Shown: piece by piece, positions 38,825 through 46,059 of the stretch | How positions within the stretch are numbered: the first letter of the stretch is position 1 | Layout of the letters: every line of letters starts with the position of its first letter | Source of the DNA: Hyphomicrobiales bacterium | Lineage (GTDB): Bacteria > Pseudomonadota > Alphaproteobacteria > Rhizobiales > JAJFHB01 | Direction of reading: 5' to 3' | Length of the DNA: 48,041 bases | NCBI GenBank assembly: GCA_021775615.1 | Contig: JAJFHL010000255.1 | Span: 1 to 48,041, forward strand | Translations under genes and position numbers: made by a program | Notes under the pieces: model-generated | Told to the model about the DNA's origin: nothing | Seen by the model: the letters and a program-made list of their open reading frames with translations, nothing else | Databases searched by the model: none

Positions 38825-40270
38825 ATGAACCTGAACGAATACGCCGGCCTTGATGCAGTGTCCCTGTCGGCGGCGATCAAGTGCGGCGATGTCTCCGCGA
38901 GCGAGGTCACCGAGGCGGCCATCGGCCTGATCGAAAAACTGAACCCGTCGCTCAATGCGGTCGTCATGACCAACTTCGACAACGCCCGCCGGCGTGCGGC
39001 AGAGGACTTGCCGGACACGCCGGTCTCCGGCGCGCCGTTTCTCCTGAAAGACGTCAACCAGTTCAGCCATGACATGCCGACGACGTTCTCCTGCCGGTTC
39101 TTCGCGGATGCCAAACCCAAACCCGACAGCGCACTCGTCGCGCGCTGGCGGGCGGCCGGGCTTGTGATCCTGGGCAAGACCAACACGCCCGAATTCGCCG
39201 AGGATTTCGTCTGTGAGCCGACCTTTCGCGGCGTCACCCTCAACCCGTGGAATGCGGACCTGACAACCGGCGGCAGCTCTGGCGGGGCAGGGGCCGCCGT
39301 CGCCTCGGGGATCGTGCCCCTCGCGCATGCCACCGATCTTGGGGGATCAATCCGCATCCCGGCCGCCTGCTGCGGCGTCTTCGGACTGAAGCCGACAACC
39401 GGGCTCAATCCGGTCGGCCCGTACTATCCGGAGATTGCGAGCGGCTTTAACTCCGACCATGTGCTGTCACGCACCGTGCGCGACAGTGCCGCCGCGCTGG
39501 ACGCAACCTCGGGGCCTCTCAGCGGCACGAGGTACCACATCACGCCCGGGGTCGACAGTTTTCTTGCAGCCCTGGAGGCGGCCCCCGCAGGATTGAACAT
39601 CGGCGTGTGCACACGCACCCCCTTTGGCCACGAAGTCGGGCCCGCTCAGGTAAAGGCCGTCGAGATGGTCGCCGAGGCGCTCTCGGGCATGGGCCATGTG
39701 CTCTGCGAATACGCCTATCCGGATGATCTCGAACTTGGCGAGTGGATGGAAACCCTTTGGGTGATGGATGTGGCGTTCGAACTCGAACAGCACATCAAGG
39801 AAACCGGCCGCGAACCCCGCGATGATGAGCTCGAGGCTCTGACCCGGTTTATCCGCCGCCATGTCGCCGGCCTGAGCGCCATGGATCACTACCGGGCGCG
39901 CCAGAATGCGCATGAGGCAGGTCTCAAGCTGATGCACTCCATGCGCGATCTGGATCTGGTCCTGACGCCGGCGCTCGGCAGCGACCCGATCCCCGTTGGC
40001 GCCATGGACAGCCGCACGGAGAACTTCAATTTCGAAACCTGGCAGGAAACCGGCCACGCCTTCGCGCCGTTTGCCTATATCTGCAACATTACCGGCCAGC
40101 CGGCGGCATCGCTTCCGGTGCAGCTCGAGGCGCGGGGCCACCCGTGTGCCGTGCAACTGGCGGGGCACCATCGCAAGGACCATGTCGTACTTCAGGTTGC
40201 CGCACAGCTCGAGCAGGAGTTCAACTGGCATACCTACCGCCCGCCGGTATGGGCTGGAGGTGGTGGCTAG
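38825..40270 (+). CDS. Amidase signature family enzyme
   Basis: 481 aa. The Ser-cisSer-Lys triad is visible: K75 in PFLLKDVNQF, S151 in TTGGSSGGAGAAVASG and nucleophile S175 in DLGGSIRIPA. The family hydrolyses a wide range of carboxamides to acid and ammonia. There are no GatB or GatC genes nearby, and the length fits a free-standing amidase rather than GatA. The stop codon TAG (40268-40270) is made by the first bases of the palindromic repeat that follows. Confidence 0.92.
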   Translation: MNLNEYAGLDAVSLSAAIKCGDVSASEVTEAAIGLIEKLNPSLNAVVMTNFDNARRRAAEDLPDTPVSGAPFLLKDVNQFSHDMPTTFSCRFFADAKPKPDSALVARWRAAGLVILGKTNTPEFAEDFVCEPTFRGVTLNPWNADLTTGGSSGGAGAAVASGIVPLAHATDLGGSIRIPAACCGVFGLKPTTGLNPVGPYYPEIASGFNSDHVLSRTVRDSAAALDATSGPLSGTRYHITPGVDSFLAALEAAPAGLNIGVCTRTPFGHEVGPAQVKAVEMVAEALSGMGHVLCEYAYPDDLELGEWMETLWVMDVAFELEQHIKETGREPRDDELEALTRFIRRHVAGLSAMDHYRARQNAHEAGLKLMHSMRDLDLVLTPALGSDPIPVGAMDSRTENFNFETWQETGHAFAPFAYICNITGQPAASLPVQLEARGHPCAVQLAGHHRKDHVVLQVAAQLEQEFNWHTYRPPVWAGGGG

Positions 40271-40386
40271 AGCGGGATCAGGAAAAGTGGATGCCGGTTT
40301 TCCGTCCGATCCCGCTCTAAAATATGTGAAGCGATCACGTTTTATCGACTTAGGTGATTCAACCTAAGTCGATCGTGATCTAGACT
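40269..40386. repeat. Bipartite palindromic intergenic repeat, copy C
   Basis: First half 40269-40318 with perfect 11-bp ends AGAGCGGGATC/GATCCCGCTCT. Second half 40333-40380 with GATCACG/CGTGATC ends and an inner perfect stem CGACTTAGGT/ACCTAAGTCG around GATTCA. TAGACT follows. It lies between convergent genes, can form two hairpins and overlaps the stop codons of both. Confidence 0.85.
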
Positions 40387-40775
40387 CTTTCACCGAGCGA
40401 AATGATGAAGTTCGACAGATCGTAGATCTGCTGGCTGCTGAACTCCCATTGCGGCATGGGCTGGTGACCCATAAGGATGCCTTCGGCAAGTTCGTCCTCG
40501 ATGCCTTCCGGCGTCAGCTTTTGGAGCAACTCGCGAAACGGCGGTGCATCCGCATTGGGGCTATCGCCTCGGGCCGAAAGCGTGTGGCACTTGGTACACA
40601 GCAGACGGGCAAGATCGCCGCCTCGTTCCACCGAGGCTGTGTCGGTCTGGGCGGTGGAGACGCCCAACCCTCCAATGGAGGCCGCGGCCAGGACGGCAAG
40701 CATCAAGGCACCGAACACCAGTGCGCCGTTCAACTTCGACAGCCGCGGTGGCCACATCGGGGAAGTGGATTTCAT
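40380..40775 (-). CDS. Small membrane-anchored or secreted c-type cytochrome
   Basis: 131 aa. Hydrophobic segment at about 18-40, then one haem-binding CTKCH (C60, C63, H64), with M107 in GHQPMPQWEF as the likely sixth ligand. The ending is the usual class I C-terminal helix (QQIYDLSNFIISL). It is a periplasmic electron carrier. Its ATG overlaps the stop of the polysaccharide lyase-like gene by four bases (40772-40775). Confidence 0.9.
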   Translation of the reverse strand: MKSTSPMWPPRLSKLNGALVFGALMLAVLAAASIGGLGVSTAQTDTASVERGGDLARLLCTKCHTLSARGDSPNADAPPFRELLQKLTPEGIEDELAEGILMGHQPMPQWEFSSQQIYDLSNFIISLGERV

Positions 40776-41689
40776 GGCGTTGCTCCCGTTGGCGGTTCAA
40801 TCGAGGCGCGGGTTTCACCGCGGCGGAAATTATCGAAATAGACGCTGGCGGCACCAGGCATGGGATCGCGATACATGCCGATCTTGAAGTACTGGGTCGG
40901 GCCGAGCACCGCATCGTTGCCGATCGAACCGGTCAGCCGCGCCACGAAACTTCCGTTGGCCCAGACCTCGATCACGCCGCTGCCATCGCGCCCGCCCTTC
41001 ACGAAATAGACCATGTCCACCCACTCGTTGTAAGGATCCGGCAAGATGGGTGCCTCGCCATAGGTCACTTTGATGTCGGGGGTACAGGCGTAGTCGCGCA
41101 CGTCCGTCACGAAGGGAAAGTCGCCATAGGCACGGGCATTCAGGGTCTCGAGGAACTCCTGAGCCGTCGACCCGGCGCGGGCGACGAGGACCCGGCAGTC
41201 ATTGTCCTGCACGGTGATATGGAACACGCCGCCGGAATAGCGCTGGGCGAGAAACGGACTGCCGTTTGTTTCTTCCTTCCACTGGCCGATGACCCAGCGT
41301 CGCAGCGTGCCCGGCGCGGCGTCGCCGCGCACCTGAAAGCTGAAGCCGTACCATGCGCCGCGGCCGAAATTCAGGCGCAGCGCGTTGGCGATCCTGATTT
41401 CATTGCGCTGGCAGGAGCCCTCGCAGTCCATGTCTCCCGCCGCGACGGACACCGCCAATGCGCTCTGGCCGGTTCGCGCAAATATGTTGCCGATGCGGTA
41501 GCGTTCCGGCCTGATCTGCAGGGGATTCCAGATCTTCAGATCGAGAGAGGACTGCTCGAAGTCATCCGTGACCGGCAAGGACGGCGATTGCGCCCATGCC
41601 GTGGACGGCGCACAGAGCGGCGGGATCGCCGCCAGGGCCGTGGCGAGCAACCTCCACTGAAGAGCGCCCGTCAGCCGACGCATCAGCAT
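40772..41689 (-). CDS. Secreted polysaccharide lyase-like protein
   Basis: 305 aa. Signal peptide to about residue 33 (STAWA/QSP); the ATG two codons later is an alternative start. The mature protein has the jelly-roll-like features of heparin lyase I type or PL20-like proteins: RNEIRI, WYGFSFQV, GQWK, and the C-terminal YFKIGMYRD followed by YFDNFRRG. Cysteine pairs C88/C92 are near the N terminus. It probably cleaves an acidic polysaccharide in the periplasm or outside the cell. Coupled to the cytochrome by an ATGA overlap. Confidence 0.75.
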   Translation of the reverse strand: MLMRRLTGALQWRLLATALAAIPPLCAPSTAWAQSPSLPVTDDFEQSSLDLKIWNPLQIRPERYRIGNIFARTGQSALAVSVAAGDMDCEGSCQRNEIRIANALRLNFGRGAWYGFSFQVRGDAAPGTLRRWVIGQWKEETNGSPFLAQRYSGGVFHITVQDNDCRVLVARAGSTAQEFLETLNARAYGDFPFVTDVRDYACTPDIKVTYGEAPILPDPYNEWVDMVYFVKGGRDGSGVIEVWANGSFVARLTGSIGNDAVLGPTQYFKIGMYRDPMPGAASVYFDNFRRGETRASIEPPTGATP

Positions 41690-41737
41690 TGTAATGTCCT
41701 CGCCTTCGTTCCGGGCGCGCAGGCGGCATCCATGGGT

Positions 41738-41920
41738 TCAGTCCTCGGACTTGCCCCTTGCGCCGGGCTGCTTCTGGAGTGCAGCGCGCATGGCGTCATC
41801 GACAATCGTTTCACTTCCGCAGTCCACGCACACTATGGAGTAGTAGTGCTCGCCATCGGGCCCGGTTTGAATTTCGTAGCTGTCACTGCCGCAATTGGCG
41901 CACTTGATCTTGTCCGTCAC
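41738..41920 (-). CDS. Small zinc-ribbon protein
   Basis: 60 aa with a GTG start and GAGG upstream. Two CxxC knuckles (C7/C10 and C31/C34) in KCANCGSDSYEI and IVCVDCGSE predict one bound zinc. The C-terminal tail is charged. A 48-bp gap separates it from the lyase gene, so it may be the first gene of that transcript. Function unknown. Confidence 0.75.
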   Translation of the reverse strand: MTDKIKCANCGSDSYEIQTGPDGEHYYSIVCVDCGSETIVDDAMRAALQKQPGARGKSED

Positions 41921-42275
41921 TTTTGTACCTCGCGTTAATCCAGCCTAGTCTGGTGCAGTAATGTGCCTACAATTCGTCTTGCTTCCCATCGCTTGAGACG
42001 TGGCCGGCGATGCCGTCGACGAGGCCGCTGGCGACCAGGGCAGCCTGGTATCTGGGCGTAGCGTATCTGCGGTCACGAAGCTGGACCTGCTCGCCATCAC
42101 AGCACGGCTGTACCGCCACCTCCGTGTTCCGCTGTGGTCCAAAGCTAGCGTGAAGGTCTGGCTTGCCGTTTGAGCAAGATCAAATGCGTGGCGATCGATG
42201 GGCGGTGCCGTTCGCCTTGGTGCCGTTGCGGATTTCTGGCTATAAGTCCTGACGTAACGAAAAGGCAGGCCAAGG
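41921..42275. other. 355-bp region before the aldolase gene
   Basis: It contains one coding-like fragment on the minus strand (41967-42119, separate entry). A TATAAG at 42241-42246 may be the -10 element of the aldolase promoter, with no good -35. Nothing else is recognised. Confidence 0.45.
41967..42119 (-). pseudogene. Possible gene remnant or small ORF
   Basis: From a GTG at 42119 the frame encodes 50 residues beginning VAVQPCCDGEQVQLRDRR and ending SDGKQDEL. Third codon positions are strongly G/C, and the composition is protein-like. The same frame stays open upstream to about 42182 without an ATG. It may be the end of a decayed gene or a small ORF without a good start. No family recognised. 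Confidence 0.25.
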
Positions 42276-43049
42276 ATGCAGCTCAAGTCGAACACGTTCA
42301 AGCACGCAATTGCAGCCGGGCGCAAACAGGTTGGTGTTTGGAACAGCCTGTGCAGCAATATCGCCGCCGATGCCCTCGCGTCGTCGGGGTATGACTGGGC
42401 GCTTCTCGATATGGAGCACTCGCCGAATGACCTGCGGACCCTGCTTGGACAGTTGCAGGCCTATGAGAACGGCGACACCGTACCGGTCGTGCGCCCGGTA
42501 TGGAACGACCCCGTGATCGTCAAATCAGTGCTCGACCTGGGGGCGCAGGCACTGCTGTTCCCGATGGTGCAGAATGCCGCGGAGGCCGAAAAGGCGGTGG
42601 CCGCGACCCGCTATCCACCAGATGGCATCCGCGGTGTCTCCGCCTCACAGCGCGCCAACCGCTTTGGCCGCGTCAAGGACTACCTGCAGACAGCCCATCG
42701 GGAAATCTGTGTTCTGGTCCAGATCGAAACCGTTCAGGCAGTGAAGAACATCCCGGAAATCGCCGGTGTTGACGGGGTAGACGGCCTGTTTTTCGGCCCG
42801 GCGGATCTGGCTGCCGACATGGGTTTCCTCGGCCAGCTGGCATCGGACGACCTGTGGTCGGCCATTCACGCGGGCGCTGATGCCGTACAGGCCGCGGGCA
42901 AACCGGCCGGCACTCTGGTGGGGGACGTTCAAAAGGCACTCGAGCTGATGCGGGGAGGGTTCACATTCGTCGCCTGCGGCTCGGACCTTAATCTGATGGT
43001 GAAGAGCGCTGATGCACAGCTGGGCGAGATTCGCCAGGGCCTGTCATAG
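42276..43049 (+). CDS. HpcH/HpaI family aldolase
   Basis: 257 aa. Class II pyruvate aldolase residues can be matched to HpaI with an offset of about two: H48 in DMEHSP, R73 in VVRPVW, Q149 and E151 in VQIETV, D177 in FGPADLA. The family cleaves 4-hydroxy-2-oxo acids to pyruvate or a related keto acid plus an aldehyde, using a divalent metal. The exact substrate is not evident. Monocistronic, with its own leader, which is partly duplicated upstream of the pseudogene at 36669. Confidence 0.92.
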   Translation: MQLKSNTFKHAIAAGRKQVGVWNSLCSNIAADALASSGYDWALLDMEHSPNDLRTLLGQLQAYENGDTVPVVRPVWNDPVIVKSVLDLGAQALLFPMVQNAAEAEKAVAATRYPPDGIRGVSASQRANRFGRVKDYLQTAHREICVLVQIETVQAVKNIPEIAGVDGVDGLFFGPADLAADMGFLGQLASDDLWSAIHAGADAVQAAGKPAGTLVGDVQKALELMRGGFTFVACGSDLNLMVKSADAQLGEIRQGLS

Positions 43050-43084
43050 AGCCGTAAACGCCTTTTGGCGACATTGCAGACAGC

Positions 43085-43118
43085 TTGACAGTGAAGCATC
43101 TTTTTATATAATCACTGT
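43085..43118 (+). promoter_or_regulatory. Consensus promoter with an overlapping inverted repeat
   Basis: TTGACA (43085-43090), 16-bp spacer, TATAAT (43107-43112). The inverted repeat ACAGTGA (43088-43094) / TCACTGT (43112-43118) covers both elements. The TetR gene starts at 43120, only 7 bases after the -10 element. Confidence 0.75.
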
Positions 43119-43119
43119 T

Positions 43120-43731
43120 ATGCCAAAACGTGTTAACATCGACGAACAGCGCCGGACGATCACGGATGCGGCGATCACCGTCATAAACGAGACCGGCCTG
43201 GATCGGACTCGCCTGCGCGACGTTGCCCGGGTAGGGAACATGACGACCGGCGCGGTGACGCATTACTTCGACGGCAAGGACGCCGTTCTGGAAGCAACTC
43301 TGGAGGAAATCGTACGGCGGACGCTGGAGCGTATTGAAACCACCGGCGATCGCTACGTGCCCGGCGATGTCGAGGCGTTTATTGGCCGGGTGTGTTGCTA
43401 TCTTCCAGTCGACGAAGACGGCCGGCAGGAGTGGCGCGTCTGGCTTGCATTCTGGGGACGTGCGATTGCCGATGAACGGCTTCGCGCCGTGCATCGCAGC
43501 TACTATCGCGCATTTGTCGAGCGATTGATCCCGCATTTGCAGTCGCTGCGGAATGAAACGTCCAAAGCTTCCGCACACAGGGCGCGCAAGTGCGCGGACG
43601 CTTTAATTGCGGCGGTCGACGGCGTTGGGACACGCGCCACGCTGGAGCCGGAGGAATGGCCACCGAAGCGCCAGCGGGAAACCCTTACATCACTGCTGAT
43701 GCCGATGCTTTTGGAATTCTCCGATCAGTGA
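43120..43731 (+). CDS. TetR family transcriptional regulator (BetI-like)
   Basis: 203 aa from the ATG at 43120; the longer frame from 43012 overlaps the aldolase and the promoter. The N-terminal HTH (residues about 10-55: RRTITDAAITVINETGLDRTRLRDVARVGNMTTGAVTHYFDGKDAV) is TetR-type, and the C-terminal ligand domain has GRVCCYLPVDEDGRQEWRVWLAFWG. This layout resembles BetI and related sensors of small quaternary or amine compounds. It is probably autoregulated through the inverted repeat spanning its promoter, and the transcript may be leaderless. Confidence 0.9.
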   Translation: MPKRVNIDEQRRTITDAAITVINETGLDRTRLRDVARVGNMTTGAVTHYFDGKDAVLEATLEEIVRRTLERIETTGDRYVPGDVEAFIGRVCCYLPVDEDGRQEWRVWLAFWGRAIADERLRAVHRSYYRAFVERLIPHLQSLRNETSKASAHRARKCADALIAAVDGVGTRATLEPEEWPPKRQRETLTSLLMPMLLEFSDQ

Positions 43732-43771
43732 TGCTTGATGCGAAATGTCATAACAAAATGTTAGGAGCTCG

Positions 43772-44590
43772 ATGCCCGATCGCAGCATGAAGGTAGATGA
43801 CCCGCTTGACGATTTCGAACAGCGCGACATAACCCTGGATGGCGTCACCAAGGTGGTTCACGTCGCCGGCTCGGGGCCGGCGGTGATCGTCATGACGGAG
43901 ATGCCGGGCATCAGCCCGCATGTCGCGCGGTTCAGCCGCTGGGTTCGCGATGCCGGCTTCACCGTCTACATGCCTTCGCTTTTCGGCCGCGACGGGGCCG
44001 TGCCGGACGCCGAGGAAGGCGCGGAGGTCTTTCAGCGTACCTGCGTCAGCGCCGAGTTTCGCGCGTTCGCCGGCAACGGGTCCAGCCCGGTAACACTTTG
44101 GTTGCGGGCTCTTGCACGTGCAGCGCACGAGGAATGCGGCGGGCCGGGGGTTGGCGCCATAGGCATGTGCTTCACCGGAAACTTCGCGCTGACGATGATG
44201 CTTGAGCCGGTGATGCTGGCCCCCGTTCTGTCCCAACCGTCCCTGCCGCTGGACCATCCGGCCGGCATCGAAAGCCCGCCGGAAGAAATCGAGGCCGTCC
44301 GGCAGCGCCTTGAAAAGGACGACCTCACTGTTCTCGCCTATCGTTTCGAGGGGGACAAGTTCTGCATGGCTCAGCGCTTTGCCGCCTACGCCGAAGGACT
44401 TGGCGACCGCTTCATAGGGCGTGTCCTGCCCGACACTGCTGCCAACGGCGATGTCGCGCCGTTCTTCAGCCAGCACGTGGCGTGCCCGCACAGCGTGGTC
44501 ACCGCCCATTTGATTGACGAAGCGGGCCAGCCGACAGTCGCCGCGCGCGACGAAATCCTGTCTTTTTTTGCACAACGCCTCGCCCGGTAA
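43772..44590 (+). CDS. Dienelactone hydrolase family protein
   Basis: 272 aa alpha/beta hydrolase. Nucleophile elbow GAIGMCFTGNFAL (C133 in G-x-C-x-G, the Cys type of dienelactone hydrolases). A likely acidic residue lies in YRFEGDKFC and a His late in the chain (SVVTAHL). The substrate is unknown; the family opens lactones or hydrolyses esters. Follows the TetR gene by 40 bp and may be in its operon. Confidence 0.85.
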   Translation: MPDRSMKVDDPLDDFEQRDITLDGVTKVVHVAGSGPAVIVMTEMPGISPHVARFSRWVRDAGFTVYMPSLFGRDGAVPDAEEGAEVFQRTCVSAEFRAFAGNGSSPVTLWLRALARAAHEECGGPGVGAIGMCFTGNFALTMMLEPVMLAPVLSQPSLPLDHPAGIESPPEEIEAVRQRLEKDDLTVLAYRFEGDKFCMAQRFAAYAEGLGDRFIGRVLPDTAANGDVAPFFSQHVACPHSVVTAHLIDEAGQPTVAARDEILSFFAQRLAR

Positions 44591-44703
44591 CGCGAGCCGC
44601 CAGCGGACGCAATTTTGGGGCAAACGGCCCGCGCTAATCTTTGGTCAATCAAATTTTGCTATAGTTTTCGGACAATTGTTGTAGCTGCCAAGAGTGTTTG
44701 AGC

Positions 44704-44886
44704 ATGCGTTGGTTGACCCGGATATTTGTGGTTGGTGCGAAACTGACGTTTTACGTTGTGGTTTTGGCCTGGGTCGTCATTGGTCAAATCAAGACCACGC
44801 ATTTCGTCCATCCTGATACAGGCAACAAGGGCCCGAAGGCCTCGAGTGCGGCGTCAACCGGGGAAACACCCACCGCTGCGGGTTGA
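44704..44886 (+). CDS. Small single-TM protein
   Basis: 60 aa from the ATG at 44704. A hydrophobic segment covers residues 7-28 (IFVVGAKLTFYVVVLAWVVIG), and the remainder is a polar tail rich in T, S, G and A. No family recognised. It stands alone in a 340-bp gap between the hydrolase and the convergent lipase gene, so the call rests on composition only. Confidence 0.45.
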   Translation: MRWLTRIFVVGAKLTFYVVVLAWVVIGQIKTTHFVHPDTGNKGPKASSAASTGETPTAAG

Positions 44887-44927
44887 AACGCCCCGCGTCT
44901 TCCGTTTCCGTGTGAACGTGAAGCGAT

Positions 44928-45881
44928 CTAGTCCTGTCCTCTGAAATTGAAACGGGTCGGCTTTTTCTTCCCGTCCTGGCCGCCCGTGCCACGCCGGTGC
45001 CGGATGATGTATTTGTTGCGATCGGCGAAGCTGACCCGTTTGGCGCCGTCGAGCTTCTCGGAAAGACCTTTCAGGTACCACTTCATCCGGTGGTCGGGCA
45101 GGCTGATCTGGCCGAACAGTTTGCCGAAGGACCCTTGCGAAAACTGCAATCCCTGCTGCGCGTTGCCATAGACGTAATAGGGACCCGACAGAAGATTGAG
45201 AACAGCGCCCATATGCGCGAAAGTCTGTCCGGTTTTCTTGGTCTGATCCGGCAGCAGCGGCACGGTGTCGTTCTGATAGATGACCCGAAGCAGGGGAAGG
45301 TCGTTATAGGCCTTGGCGCCGGCGACATTGGTGAATTTCGGTTGGCCAAAGGTCAGGATGCCGCCGATGTCGAACCTGTCATCCCACAGATAGATGCCCA
45401 CAATGGCGGCGACGGAACCGCCGAGGGAATGGCCGGTCAGATAGGTCCTGTAGCCCCGCTTCAGGCGCGGCTTTACGTCAAGGTAGATGGCATCCGCAGC
45501 GATCTTGAAGCCGCGATGCAGGAGGATGCCGGCCTTCTTGTCGTGCACCCCGCGGGTGTCCAGGTCGAGTTCCCAGTTGGTGTCGTCCACCGATCCGCGC
45601 ACGGCGATGGCCTGGGCCTTGCGTTTATGGTTGTGGATCAGGATGTACTGCACATTGGCGTTGCCGGGGGTGGCAACCCATGCCTCGTCGCCCGGATGAT
45701 CGCCGATGATCTCCGATTTTCCGCTATAGGCCTGGTTGGCGAGTTCGGCGGCGTGGAACAGGAGTTTGAAGTTGAGGTCCGGCGCGTCGGCCTCCGCGGG
45801 CGCCGGCTGACCCAAAACCGCCGCCCACAGCACGATTAAGGCTTTGAGCAGGCCGCCAATACGCAAAAAACCGAACATCAT
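44928..45881 (-). CDS. Secreted class 3 lipase
   Basis: 317 aa with a signal peptide (cleavage near AEA/DAP). The lipase_3 core is clear: LTGHSLGGSVAAIVG with S152, then D205 in YQNDTVPLL and a candidate catalytic His (H264 in LPDHRMKWYL). The C terminus is very basic (GGQDGKKKPTRFNFRG). It is predicted to hydrolyse lipid esters outside the cytoplasm. It is monocistronic and precedes the mosaic hairpin element. Confidence 0.88.
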   Translation of the reverse strand: MMFGFLRIGGLLKALIVLWAAVLGQPAPAEADAPDLNFKLLFHAAELANQAYSGKSEIIGDHPGDEAWVATPGNANVQYILIHNHKRKAQAIAVRGSVDDTNWELDLDTRGVHDKKAGILLHRGFKIAADAIYLDVKPRLKRGYRTYLTGHSLGGSVAAIVGIYLWDDRFDIGGILTFGQPKFTNVAGAKAYNDLPLLRVIYQNDTVPLLPDQTKKTGQTFAHMGAVLNLLSGPYYVYGNAQQGLQFSQGSFGKLFGQISLPDHRMKWYLKGLSEKLDGAKRVSFADRNKYIIRHRRGTGGQDGKKKPTRFNFRGQD

Positions 45882-45929
45882 TCACTTCCCTGCAGGAGCG
45901 CCACGGGCATCGATACGCCTTGCCGCACA

Positions 45930-46008
45930 CCCCGCACTTGATGCGGGGCCCAGGGCGAATTGCCACCGCGTATGTAAAGCGCCCTGGGTCCCGGCTCGCA
46001 GGCCGGGA
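45930..46008. repeat. Mosaic of three nested hairpins
   Basis: CCCCGCA/TGCGGGG (45930-45936, 45942-45948), CCCAGGGCG/CGCCCTGGG (45949-45957, 45980-45988) and TCCCGGC/GCCGGGA (45989-45995, 46002-46008). It resembles dispersed intergenic elements of alphaproteobacteria. Lying just after the gmaS stop, it may also terminate or stabilise that transcript. Confidence 0.7.
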
Positions 46009-46059
46009 CTTGAGAACCATGTTCGGTCGGCAACGATGTCGTCGCCAACGCCCTTGCGA

